A stretch of 64,000 nt of DNA. It comes from Sanguibacter sp. HDW7. Lineage in GTDB: Bacteria > Actinomycetota > Actinomycetes > Actinomycetales > Cellulomonadaceae. The position numbers were made by a program, and so were the translations under genes. The stretch lies in contig NZ_CP049862.1 in NCBI RefSeq assembly GCF_011300875.1, positions 1,178,001 to 1,242,000 of the forward strand, given 5' to 3'. Under the pieces are notes generated by a model that saw only the letters and a list, made by a program, of their open reading frames with translations, ran no database searches and was not told the origin of the DNA. Within the stretch, counting starts at the first letter, position 1. Every line of letters begins with the position of its first letter. Shown piece after piece: positions 1-8,098 of this stretch.

Positions 1-186
1 GACGAGCAGGACGATGCCGATGACGATGATGACGACGATGCGCAGCGGCGCGCCGACGAGCCAGTCGACCCATCCGGAGCGCTCGCCGGGGGCCTTCGTG
101 AGCGCGTCGCCGATCTCGTCGCCGACGGAGGTGCCTGTCGGTGAGGGGGTGGGGTTCGTGGTGGCGCGCGGGAGGTGGTCGAGCAT
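1..186 (-). CDS. N-terminal part of a membrane protein, probably MscS-type mechanosensitive channel (partial)
   Basis: The gene reads leftward from an ATG at 186 and runs off the window, so only 62 residues are visible. They show an acidic/Pro-Thr-rich cytosolic head of about 42 residues, then WVDWLVGAPLRI and a run of Val/Ile/Leu that starts a membrane helix. A short polar head followed by a Trp-rich junction and a first helix is common in actinobacterial MscS-like channels, but the diagnostic beta domain lies outside the window. The family is therefore an inference; another single-helix-start membrane protein is possible. It diverges from malQ, with about 150 bp between the starts. Confidence 0.45.
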   Translation of the reverse strand, partial: MLDHLPRATTNPTPSPTGTSVGDEIGDALTKAPGERSGWVDWLVGAPLRIVVIIVIGIVLLV

Positions 187-337
187 GGGCCCAGCCTAGT
201 TGTGACGGGTTCATCGGTGCGTCCGCGTGCAGGTGGTCGCGCGGAGGATCACCGACGCCGTAAGATTGCAGAAACTTTCCAGGCGGAATGGGCCGTCTGG
301 TCGCCTCGCGCGTCCGAACCTCTGCAAGGATTGACCC

Positions 338-2464
338 GTGGACAACGCTGAACGATCAGAGTCTCTCCTTCGCCTTGCGAGCGCGTGCGGCGTCGGGACC
401 GAGTACTGGGCCTTCGACGGCACGGAGCGGCACGTCGCCGCCGAGACGCTCGTCAAGGTGCTCGGTGCGCTCGGCATCGACGCGTCGACGCCGACGCGCG
501 TCGAGCTCGCGCTTCTGCACGTCGAGGACGACGCGTGGCGCGAGCCGCTGCCGCCGACGGTCGTCGCCCGCGAGGGTCAGGCCGTGACGATCCCCGTCCA
601 CGTCCCCGACGGCACCTCCGTGTCGGTGTGGATCGACGTCGACCCCGAGGCCGGCGGCGGTCGCCGCGAGGCCCGCCAGGTCGACAACTGGGACGCGCCC
701 CGCCGCGTAGACGGCCGCATGGTCGGCCGCGCGTCCTTCGAGATCCCCAGCGACCTCCCGCTCGGCTGGCACACGCTGCGCTCGCGTGCGGACGACGGCG
801 AGCACGTCGCGACCCTCATCGTCACGCCGCAGCGCCTCCACCTGCCGAACGACCTCGAGCACGGTCGCGTGTGGGGTCTCATGTCGCAGATGTACTCGGT
901 GCGGTCCTCGCGCTCGTGGGGCGTCGGTGACTTCGCCGACCTCGCCGAGACGTCGTGGTTCGCGGGCCGTGACCTCGGCGCGAACTTCATGCTCATCAAC
1001 CCCGTGCACGCGGGGGAGCCGTCCGCCCCTATGACACCGTCCCCGTACCTGCCGGTGACGCGTCGCTTCGTCAACCCCCTCTACGTGCGGCCCGAGGCCG
1101 TCGAGGAGGCCGCCTACCTCACCGCCGCCGACCGCTCGCTCGTCGAGTGGGCCGCCGAGGAGGCGCAGACGCTCAACGCGTCCTCCGGCCCCATCGACCG
1201 CGACGCCGCGTGGACGCACAAGCGCTCCGCGCTCGAGGTGATCTTCTCCGCGCCGCGCACCGCGATCCGCGAGGCGCAGCTCGCGGACTTCCGCGACCGC
1301 GAGGGCAAGGGACTCGAGGACTTCGCGCTGTGGTGCGCGATCAAGGAGCTTCACCCGACGGGCGCGTGGCCCGACGAGCTGTGGGACCACGCGAGCCCCG
1401 AGGTCGCGGAGCTGCGCATCGAGCTAGCCGACCGCGTCGACTTCTTCGTGTGGCTCCAGTGGGTCGCCGACTCCCAGCTCGCGGCCGCGCAGGCCGCCGC
1501 GAAGGCGGGCGGCATGTCGCTCGGCATCATGCACGACCTCGCGGTCGGCGTGCACCCCGAGGGCTCCGACGCCTGGTCGCTTCGCCACGCGCTCGCGACG
1601 GCCGCGTCGGTCGGTGCCCCGCCGGACATGTACAACCAGCAGGGCCAGGACTGGTCGCAGCCCCCGTGGCACCCCAAGGGCCTCGCGCGCGTCGGCTACC
1701 AGCCGTACCGCGAGATGCTCCGCACGGTCCTGCGTCATGCGGGCGCGATCCGCATCGACCACGTCATCGGGCTCTTCCGCCTGTGGTGGATCCCGGCGGG
1801 CTCGGGCGCCAAGGAGGGCGCGTACGTCCGTTACGACCACGACGCGATCATCGGCATCCTGTGCCTCGAGGCGCAGCGTGCGGGCGCCGTCGTCATCGGC
1901 GAGGACCTCGGCACCTTCGAGGGCTGGGTGCGCGACTACCTCACGGAGCGCGGCATCCTCGGCACGTCGATCCTCTGGTTCGAGAAGGACCACGACGGTC
2001 GTCCGCTCGCGCCCGAGCACTACCGCGCGATGAGCCTCACGTCCGTGACGACGCACGACCTTCCGCCCACGGCTGGCTACCTCGCCGGTGAGCACGTCGA
2101 GCTTCGCGAGAGCCTCGGTCTGCTCCAGGCTCCGGTCCAGGAGGTGCGCAACGAGGCGCGCGCCGAGCGTGACGACATGGTGCGTCTGCTCGCTGCGCGC
2201 GGTCTGCTCGGCGACGACCCGTCGGAGCGTGAGCTCGTCGAGGCGCTGCACCGTCTCATCAAGCTCACGCCGTCGAAGATCCTCGGGGTGTCGCTCGCGG
2301 ACGCGGTCGGTGAGCGTCGGGCGCAGAACCAGCCGGGCACGGACCAGGAGTACCCCAACTGGAAGATCCCGCTGGGCGACCCCAACGGTGTGACCGTCCT
2401 GCTCGACGACCTCGTGACGAACCCCCGCCTGCGGTCGCTCGCGGCGGCGATGAACCAGCGCTGA
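338..2464 (+). CDS. malQ: 4-alpha-glucanotransferase (amylomaltase), GH77
   Basis: This 708-residue enzyme transfers 1,4-alpha-glucan segments between maltodextrins in cytosolic maltose and glycogen-derived glucan metabolism. The GTG start at 338 is preceded by AAGGA at 326-330. Residues 1-140 form the N-terminal beta-rich extension typical of actinobacterial MalQ (about 700 residues, against about 500 in Thermus). The GH77 barrel follows. The nucleophile motif RIDH is at 472-475 (Asp474), the acid/base GEDLG is near 521-525 (Glu522), and the transition-state Asp lies in THD at 572-574. The NQPGTDQEYPNW segment near the C-terminus is a strong GH77 signature. It appears to be monocistronic, followed by a repeat-rich gap. 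Confidence 0.96.
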   Translation: MDNAERSESLLRLASACGVGTEYWAFDGTERHVAAETLVKVLGALGIDASTPTRVELALLHVEDDAWREPLPPTVVAREGQAVTIPVHVPDGTSVSVWIDVDPEAGGGRREARQVDNWDAPRRVDGRMVGRASFEIPSDLPLGWHTLRSRADDGEHVATLIVTPQRLHLPNDLEHGRVWGLMSQMYSVRSSRSWGVGDFADLAETSWFAGRDLGANFMLINPVHAGEPSAPMTPSPYLPVTRRFVNPLYVRPEAVEEAAYLTAADRSLVEWAAEEAQTLNASSGPIDRDAAWTHKRSALEVIFSAPRTAIREAQLADFRDREGKGLEDFALWCAIKELHPTGAWPDELWDHASPEVAELRIELADRVDFFVWLQWVADSQLAAAQAAAKAGGMSLGIMHDLAVGVHPEGSDAWSLRHALATAASVGAPPDMYNQQGQDWSQPPWHPKGLARVGYQPYREMLRTVLRHAGAIRIDHVIGLFRLWWIPAGSGAKEGAYVRYDHDAIIGILCLEAQRAGAVVIGEDLGTFEGWVRDYLTERGILGTSILWFEKDHDGRPLAPEHYRAMSLTSVTTHDLPPTAGYLAGEHVELRESLGLLQAPVQEVRNEARAERDDMVRLLAARGLLGDDPSERELVEALHRLIKLTPSKILGVSLADAVGERRAQNQPGTDQEYPNWKIPLGDPNGVTVLLDDLVTNPRLRSLAAAMNQR

Positions 2465-2584
2465 CCCCATCGCAGCGCTGTCCGACGGCCCGTCTCCTCC
2501 CGAGGAGGCGGGCCGTCCTGCACTCCGTGCGCTACCGTCCTCGCGCCACCCTCCTCGCCCGACGGATCGACGCCCTCAGACCGT

Positions 2585-2980
2585 TCAACGGGTGGATTCC
2601 ATCAATCTGTACCCCAGGCCGCACCCCCCAAGTGGCTCGATAGCCGATCGAGCCATTTGGGGGTGCTGCCCGAGTGATTCGATAGCCGATCGAGCCACGT
2701 GAGGTGCACCGATCGACTATCGAGCCACCACGCGTGCCTGGATCGGTCATCGAGCTCAGGGGCGCGCTCCTCGATAGCGGATCCCGTCACGTGAGGTGCA
2801 CGGATCGGCTACCGAGCCACCTCACGTGCCTGGATCGGTCACCGAGCTCAGGGGCGCGCTCCTCGATAGCGGATCCCGACACGTGAGGTGCACGGATCGG
2901 CTATCGAGCGCTGGGGGTGGTCCTGGGTGCAGTCCTCGATAGCGGATCTGGACGGATGAAGTGGTCCGATCGGCTATCGG
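2585..2980. repeat. Cluster of interspersed inverted and tandem repeats built on GATCGGCTATCGAGC
   Basis: The gap after malQ contains at least eight copies, in both orientations, of a motif close to CGATAGCCGATCGAGCC and its complement GATCGGCTATCGAGC (for example near 2638, 2680, 2710, 2800, 2894 and 2967). Part of it is an imperfect tandem repeat with a 92-bp period: the unit starting CGTGCCTGGATCGGTCA at 2733 recurs at 2825 almost unchanged. No credible coding sequence is present; the open frames through it are only absence of stops in GC-rich DNA. Confidence 0.85.
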
Positions 2981-3003
2981 ACCCACGCGAGCGGCCCTCA
3001 CCT

Positions 3004-3060
3004 CCTGACGGATTGACGCACTCCGACCATTCGATGGTGGTGCTCAGTCAATCCGTCGGG
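3004..3060. repeat. Palindromic repeat family, copy 1
   Basis: The left arm GACGGATTGA (3007-3016) pairs with the right arm TCAATCCGTC (3048-3057), extended on both sides by C/G pairs. The loop contains CCATTCGATGG, itself a small hairpin with a TTCG centre. It shares arms and loop core with copies at 3080 and 3825. Confidence 0.85.
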
Positions 3061-3079
3061 GGACGAGTGCACCGAACTG

Positions 3080-3128
3080 ACGTATTGACGCTCTCCGACC
3101 GTTCGGCGGGAGGAATGCGTCAATCCGT
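3080..3128. repeat. Palindromic repeat family, copy 2
   Basis: The arms ACGTATTGACGC (3080-3091) and GCGTCAATCCGT (3117-3128) match copies 1 and 3 with one arm mismatch. The loop again has CCGACC(G)TTCG. The right arm contains the TCA at 3120-3122 that is the stop codon of the adjacent leftward P-loop kinase gene, so the repeat forms the gene's 3' end. Confidence 0.85.
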
Positions 3129-3725
3129 GGGGACCTCGAGAGCACGGGGGAGCGATGCGAGCCAGGTGCGGACCTCGCGTGGGGAGCGGAGCCGGACGAC
3201 GGGGGCGCCCGCGGCCTCGAGCTCGTCCCACCGACGACGGTTCCCCGCCCAGGTCTGCCACGACCACAGGACGATGTTGTCCTCGGGCCGACGCCTCACG
3301 AGGTTGGTGAGCGACTCGCGGTTGCCGTGCCACAGCGGGCGGCGGGTGAGTCCGCGCGCGAGCGTCCGCGTGACGACGCGTCGAGTGACGGTCCGTCGGG
3401 GCAGGTCGAGGCAGACGATCGTCTCGGCGCCGTCGAGGAGGTCGAGGACCTTCGACTGCCAGCTGCCGTCGACGACCCAGCCCGGCCCGGACTCGGCCGC
3501 CGCGAGCCGTGAACGGAGCAGGGAGCGGCCGGCCTCGGCATCCTTCTGCTGCCAGTCGACGTCCCAGAAAACCTCGTCGAGCTCGATCCGGACGAGGCCC
3601 GTCCGAGCGGCGACGGCCCGTGCGAGAGTCGTCTTGCCGGACCCCGACGTCCCGAGGATCCGGATGCGCCTCGGCGTCGGAGTGCGACGCAGGTCGCTGC
3701 ACGTCCCGCCGGTGTCGTCGTCCAC
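3120..3725 (-). CDS. Adenylate-kinase-like P-loop nucleotide kinase (FlaR/topology-modulation type)
   Basis: This 201-residue protein has a Walker A motif GTSGSGKTTLA close to its N-terminus, a LDEVFWDVDW segment and an Arg-rich lid-like region (RRTVTRRVVTRTLARGLTRR). It ends with the WSWQTW segment common in small kinases annotated as adenylate kinase or 'topology modulation protein'. The substrate is unknown. I chose the GTG at 3725 because GGGAGG lies 9 nt upstream; an ATG at 3767 in the same frame has no comparable site. The gene is framed by palindromic repeats on both sides and its stop codon lies inside one of them. It has no operon partner. Confidence 0.75.
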   Translation of the reverse strand: MDDDTGGTCSDLRRTPTPRRIRILGTSGSGKTTLARAVAARTGLVRIELDEVFWDVDWQQKDAEAGRSLLRSRLAAAESGPGWVVDGSWQSKVLDLLDGAETIVCLDLPRRTVTRRVVTRTLARGLTRRPLWHGNRESLTNLVRRRPEDNIVLWSWQTWAGNRRRWDELEAAGAPVVRLRSPREVRTWLASLPRALEVPTD

Positions 3726-3824
3726 GCGCAGAATCCTCCCACGCCATGGCGTGCCCGACGGCCCCACGGCCCCGGCGGCCCAACGGCCCGACTGCTCGAC
3801 GGCCCGACTGCCCGACGCGCATGC

Positions 3825-3883
3825 TCCCGACGGATTGACGCGCCGCGACCATTCGACGGGCGGAACGCGTCAATCCGTCGGGA
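3825..3883. repeat. Palindromic repeat family, copy 3
   Basis: Perfect 18-bp arms: TCCCGACGGATTGACGCG at 3825-3842 and its complement at 3866-3883. The 23-nt loop contains GCGACCATTCGACGGG. This is the best-preserved member, located upstream of the P-loop kinase start and downstream of pepN. Confidence 0.9.
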
Positions 3884-3920
3884 ACGGGGGAGAACACAGT
3901 GCGAGGGGACGGGGGAGACG

Positions 3921-3958
3921 GGAGCGGCCCCGCACCCGGTGGGGTGCGGGGCCGCTCC
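3921..3958 (-). terminator. GC-rich hairpin after pepN
   Basis: A perfect 17-bp stem GGAGCGGCCCCGCACCC / complement with a 4-nt loop, 15 bp beyond the pepN stop (3973). There is no U-tract, as is usual for such hairpins in this window. Confidence 0.8.
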
Positions 3959-3972
3959 GGCGACGGGGACCG

Positions 3973-6534
3973 TCAGGCCTGGGCGTCGACCGCCTGGGCG
4001 GTGAGGGCACGCTCGATGCCCGCAAGGCCCTCGACGACGAAACGACGCAGCGCGGGCGGTGCGACCTTCGAGGAGCCCTCGGCGTGCGCGTCGAGCCACG
4101 TCTGCGTCGCGGCGCGCAGCGCCTCGTTCGCGAGGGGCGCCGGGTAGAGACCCTCGATGAGCTCCTCGCTCATGTGGTACGTCCGCGACTCCCAGATCGG
4201 GAAGAGCGCGTCGTGGTACGTCGCGATGAACGACTCGAGGATCGAGGCGTCGAGGACGTGGTTGAAGCCGAGAGCCGTCGCACGGATGATCGCGTTGGGC
4301 TTGTCGGCGTCGTCGACGATCGACGCCCAGGCCGCAGCCTTGGCCTCGACGGTCGGCAGGGCGGCACGGGCGTGCGCGGCCTGCTGGCGGCCCGACGCGG
4401 TGTCGTCGTCGACGAGCGCCGCATCGATCTGCGCGGCCGTCGCGCGACCGCCGGCGACGAGCGCGATGAGCAGCTCCCAGCGCAGGTCGGTGTCGATCGT
4501 CAGGCCCTCGAGCGTCTCGGAGCCGTCGCGCAGAGCGGCGACGGCGTCGAGCTGGGCGTCCGTGCGGGCGACCTGCGCGAGGAACTTCACGAACTGGAAC
4601 TGCGCGTCGGAGCCTGCCTCGGCAGTGCGCGCCATGGCGAGCAGGCCGTCGCCGACGGCGACGAGGGTCGCCTCGCTCCGCTCGGGAGCGACGTACGACG
4701 ACGCCGCGAGGAGGAGCTGGTTGAGCGTCGTGCGGATCGTCGTCGACTCGGTCTCGGCGGCGATGTTGTTGAGGACGAGGCGCACGAAGTCGCTCGCGGG
4801 CACCTCGCCGTCGCGCGTCGCGTCCCAGATGGAGCCCCACACGAGCGAGCGGGCGAGCGGGTCGGAGATGAGCGCGAGGTTCTCGATGGCCGCGGCGCGC
4901 GAGGCGTCGTCGAGCCGGATCTTCGCGTACGCGAGGTCGTCGTCGTTGAGGAGGACGAGGTCGGGGCGCGTCGTGCCGACGAGCTCGGGCACCTCGGTGC
5001 GCTCGCCGTCGACGTCGAGCTCGAGGCGGTGCGTGCGCACGAGGCCGTCGTCGGTGAGCGTGTAGTAGCCGACGGCGAGGCGGTGCGGGCGGATCGTCGG
5101 GTAGTCGGCGGGCGCGGACTGGAGGATCGCGAAGCCCGTGACGACGCCGGCGTCGTCGACCGTGATCTCGGGGCGGAGCGTGTTGACGCCTGCGGTCTCG
5201 AGCCACAGCGTCGACCAGCTCTTGAGGTCGCGGCCGGAGGCGGCCTCGAGCTCGACGAGGAGGTCGCTGAGCTCGGTGTTGCCCCACGCGTGCTTGCGGA
5301 AGTACTCGGCGACACCCTTGAGGAACGCCTCGAGGCCGACCCACGCGGCGAGCTGCTTGAGCACCGAGCCGCCCTTGGCGTACGTGATGCCGTCGAAGTT
5401 CACCTGGACGTCCTCGAGGTCGCGGATCTCCGCGACGATCGGGTGCGTCGAGGGCAGCTGGTCCTGGCGGTAGGCCCACGACTTCTCCATCGCGGCGAAC
5501 GTCGTCCAGGCGCCCTTCCACTCGGTGGCCTCGGCGGTCGCGAGCGTCGAGGCCCACTCTGCGAAGGACTCGTTGAGCCACAGGTCGTTCCACCAGCGCA
5601 TCGTCACGAGGTCGCCGAACCACATGTGGGCGAGCTCGTGGAGGATGGTGACGACGCGACGTTCCTTGATGGCGTCGGTGACCTTGGAGCGGAAGACGTA
5701 GGACTCGGTGAAGGTCACGCAGCCCGCGTTCTCCATGGCGCCCATGTTGTACTCGGGCACGAAGAGCTGGTCGTACTTGGTGAAGGGGTAGGGCTGCTCG
5801 AAGGACTTCTCGAAGAACTCGAAGCCGGCGCGCGTCGTGTCGAAGACGTAGTCGGCGTCCATGTGCTCGGCGAGAGAGGCGCGGCAGAAGACGCCGAGAG
5901 GAATGGTGCGGCCGTCGGCACTCGTGAGCTCGGAGCGCATGACGGCGTACGGGCCGGCGACGAGCGCGGTGATGTACGACGAGATGCGGGGCGTCGCGGG
6001 GAAGGCGTAGGTCGCGCTGCCGCCGGCGACGGTCGGCTCGGGCGTCGGCTCGTTCGAGACGACCTGCCAGGCCTCGGGGGCGGTGACGGTGAACGCGAAC
6101 GTCGCCTTGAGGTCGGGCTGCTCGAAGACCGCGAAGACGCGGCGGGAGTCGGGGACCTCGAACTGCGTGTAGAGGTAGACCTCGCCGTCGACTGGGTCGA
6201 CGAAGCGGTGGAGGCCCTCGCCCGTGTTCGTGTAGGCGCCGTCGGCGACGACGGTGAGCTCGTTGTCGGCCTCGAGGCCGTCGAGCGCGATGCGCGAGTC
6301 GGCGAAGACGACGGCCGGGTCGAGCTCACGACCGTTGAGCGTGACCGTGCGGACGGTCGGCGCGACGAGGTCGATGAAGGTCGACGCGCCGGGCGTCGCG
6401 GTGAAGCGGACGGTCGACGTCGACGCGAAGGTCGTCGGACCGGTCGTGAGGTCGAGCGTGATGTCGTACGACTGCGTCTGCACGACGCTCGCGCGCTCGA
6501 TCGCCTCGGCGCGGGTGAGGTTCTGTCCGGGCAC
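3973..6534 (-). CDS. pepN: Aminopeptidase N, M1 family zinc metallopeptidase
   Basis: This 853-residue cytosolic M1 aminopeptidase removes N-terminal residues from peptides. The substrate-recognition motif GAMEN is at 265-269. The zinc motif is HELAH at 299-303, with the third ligand in NESFAEW about 19 residues later (near Glu322). An ERAP1-like C-terminal helical domain follows, so the protein is full length (M1 family about 850). The start MPGQNLTRAEAIERA is the usual actinobacterial PepN N-terminus. It is transcribed alone, diverging from the gene at 6731, with a strong hairpin after its stop. Confidence 0.97.
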   Translation of the reverse strand: MPGQNLTRAEAIERASVVQTQSYDITLDLTTGPTTFASTSTVRFTATPGASTFIDLVAPTVRTVTLNGRELDPAVVFADSRIALDGLEADNELTVVADGAYTNTGEGLHRFVDPVDGEVYLYTQFEVPDSRRVFAVFEQPDLKATFAFTVTAPEAWQVVSNEPTPEPTVAGGSATYAFPATPRISSYITALVAGPYAVMRSELTSADGRTIPLGVFCRASLAEHMDADYVFDTTRAGFEFFEKSFEQPYPFTKYDQLFVPEYNMGAMENAGCVTFTESYVFRSKVTDAIKERRVVTILHELAHMWFGDLVTMRWWNDLWLNESFAEWASTLATAEATEWKGAWTTFAAMEKSWAYRQDQLPSTHPIVAEIRDLEDVQVNFDGITYAKGGSVLKQLAAWVGLEAFLKGVAEYFRKHAWGNTELSDLLVELEAASGRDLKSWSTLWLETAGVNTLRPEITVDDAGVVTGFAILQSAPADYPTIRPHRLAVGYYTLTDDGLVRTHRLELDVDGERTEVPELVGTTRPDLVLLNDDDLAYAKIRLDDASRAAAIENLALISDPLARSLVWGSIWDATRDGEVPASDFVRLVLNNIAAETESTTIRTTLNQLLLAASSYVAPERSEATLVAVGDGLLAMARTAEAGSDAQFQFVKFLAQVARTDAQLDAVAALRDGSETLEGLTIDTDLRWELLIALVAGGRATAAQIDAALVDDDTASGRQQAAHARAALPTVEAKAAAWASIVDDADKPNAIIRATALGFNHVLDASILESFIATYHDALFPIWESRTYHMSEELIEGLYPAPLANEALRAATQTWLDAHAEGSSKVAPPALRRFVVEGLAGIERALTAQAVDAQA

Positions 6535-6730
6535 GTGCTGCTCCTCGGTAGTGCGGTGGCGCCCGGTCGGGGCGTCGATGCCGGGCGCTCTCGACGCCCG
6601 TCGTCGATCCTTTCACGAGCGTCCGACATCGAGGCAGCGCAATACGGGCGTAGCCGTTGACGTCGGGCGACGTGTCCGCGCAGGGCGCACTCCCCGGGCC
6701 ACGGGAGTCTCCCGCAACTAGGGTGGGGGC

Positions 6731-7375
6731 ATGCACGACGACAACGCGACGACCGTCGCTGACATGTGGTTCGACCCTGCCTGCCCGTGGGCCTGGATGA
6801 CCTCGCGCTGGCTCACCGAGGTGCGGGAGCTGCGCGGCATCACGATCCGCTGGCACGTCATGAGCCTCTCCGTCCTCAACGAGGGCCGTGACCTCCCTGC
6901 GGAGTACCGCGAGATGCTCGACGCCTCGTGGGGCCCGGTCCGGGTGCTCGTCGCGGCCGCGCTGCGGCACGGCGACGACGTCCTCGGCCCGCTCTACACG
7001 GCGATCGGCACGAAGTTCCACGTCGACGGTGACAAGGACCGCCGCGCGGTCGTCGCGACGGCGCTCGCCGACGCGGGGCTCGACGCGGACCTGCTCGACG
7101 TCTGGGACACGACCGACGTCGACGACGCCCTGCGCGCCTCCCACCAGAGCGCGCTGGACCTCGTGGGCGACGAGGTCGGGACGCCCGTCGTCGCGATCGG
7201 CGGCGTCGGCTACTTCGGCCCGGTCGTCACACCGGCTCCGCGTGGCGAGGATGCGCTGCGCCTGTGGGACGGGCTCGTCCTCATGACGCAGGTGCCGGGC
7301 TTCTACGAGCTCAAGCGCACACGCACGTCCGGCCCGGTGCTGAGGCCGGAGGAGGCCCAGGGGGCGGACGCATGA
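6731..7375 (+). CDS. DsbA-family protein, mycothiol-dependent nitroreductase (Rv2466c) type
   Basis: A thioredoxin-fold protein of 214 residues with an inserted helical domain. The start WFDPACPWAWMTSRW places the active-site motif C18-P-W-A21. Rv2466c of Mycobacterium tuberculosis, a mycothiol-dependent reductase, has CPWC here; this protein keeps only the nucleophilic Cys, suggesting a monothiol mechanism. GTPVVAIGGVGYFGPV near the C-terminus carries the conserved cis-Pro loop. Its stop overlaps the next start (ATGA at 7372-7375), so the two are translationally coupled. Confidence 0.85.
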   Translation: MHDDNATTVADMWFDPACPWAWMTSRWLTEVRELRGITIRWHVMSLSVLNEGRDLPAEYREMLDASWGPVRVLVAAALRHGDDVLGPLYTAIGTKFHVDGDKDRRAVVATALADAGLDADLLDVWDTTDVDDALRASHQSALDLVGDEVGTPVVAIGGVGYFGPVVTPAPRGEDALRLWDGLVLMTQVPGFYELKRTRTSGPVLRPEEAQGADA

Positions 7376-7953
7376 CGATCCCCGTCCCTGTGGGTCCTCC
7401 GGCGAAGCGACCGCTCGGGCCCGGAATCATCGCGTTCATCGTCGTCGACGTCGTGCTCGTCCTCGGCGTCGTCATCGCTGCGATCATCCTGCTGGGCGGT
7501 GGCAACGATCCTGACCGGGCACCGGGCGCGTCATCGACGACGCCCGCGCCGGGCGTGACGACGAGCTCCGCGCCCACGACGTCGGTCGACCGTCCGGGAG
7601 GCACAGACCAGCGCTTCGCGACGCCTTCGGGCAACATCGTCTGCGACATCACGGCTGCGGGCGCTCGGTGCGGCATCGCGTCGCTCGCGCAGAAGCCGGC
7701 GCCCGTCGACGGCTGCGACGGTTCGGTCGGCTACGTGTACGTGGTCGACGCGTCGGGCAAGGTCGACGTGCCGTGCGTGCCGAAGAAGGACCTTCCGAAG
7801 AAGGGCGGTTCGGACGTCAACGTGCTCGGCTACGGGCAGCGGTCGAGCGCGTTCGGGTTCACGTGCACGTCCGAGGAGTCGGGCATGGCGTGCGTCGACG
7901 ACGTCACGGGCAGCGGGTTCTCGCTCGCGCGTGCGGGCGGTCGCGTCGTCTGA
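7372..7953 (+). CDS. Single-pass membrane-anchored protein of unknown function
   Basis: The product is 193 residues: a short Pro-rich cytosolic N-terminus, one transmembrane helix at about 18-42 (IIAFIVVDVVLVLGVVIAAI), a Thr/Ser/Pro-rich stalk to about 80, then an extracytoplasmic domain of about 110 residues. That domain has Cys in FATPSGNIVCDI, ARCGI, DGCDG, VPCVP, FTCTS and MACVD, so it probably carries disulfides. This 'TPSGNIxC' domain is widespread in actinobacteria without an assigned function. The start overlaps the DsbA-like gene stop; a pairing of a thiol-active protein with a Cys-rich exported protein may be meaningful, but that is inference. Confidence 0.8.
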   Translation: MTIPVPVGPPAKRPLGPGIIAFIVVDVVLVLGVVIAAIILLGGGNDPDRAPGASSTTPAPGVTTSSAPTTSVDRPGGTDQRFATPSGNIVCDITAAGARCGIASLAQKPAPVDGCDGSVGYVYVVDASGKVDVPCVPKKDLPKKGGSDVNVLGYGQRSSAFGFTCTSEESGMACVDDVTGSGFSLARAGGRVV

Positions 7954-8017
7954 CGCGCTCCGCGACGGGACGCGTCCTGCTCGCGGCGATCCGGACTGAA
8001 AGCTCTGCAGCGGGTAT

Positions 8018-8057
8018 GCGTCGGGCCCCGCACCTCTCCGGGTGCGGGGCCCGACGC
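8018..8057. terminator. Bidirectional GC hairpin
   Basis: A 17-bp perfect stem (GCGTCGGGCCCCGCACC and complement) with a 6-nt loop lies between the convergent ends at 7953 and 8099. Confidence 0.8.
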
Positions 8058-8098
8058 GTTCCCGGCGCTACGGCACCGGGCGTGTCACGGGTGACGTG

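Noticed and set aside
2585-2980. Possible CRISPR array
   Set aside because: Repeats occur in both orientations, spacing is irregular, and the sequence between copies is itself repeated. No cas gene is present.
2917-6660. A 1247-codon plus-strand frame over the repeats, the P-loop kinase and pepN
   Set aside because: It crosses repeat DNA and is antisense to two well-supported genes. There is no domain; it is absence of stops in GC-rich sequence.
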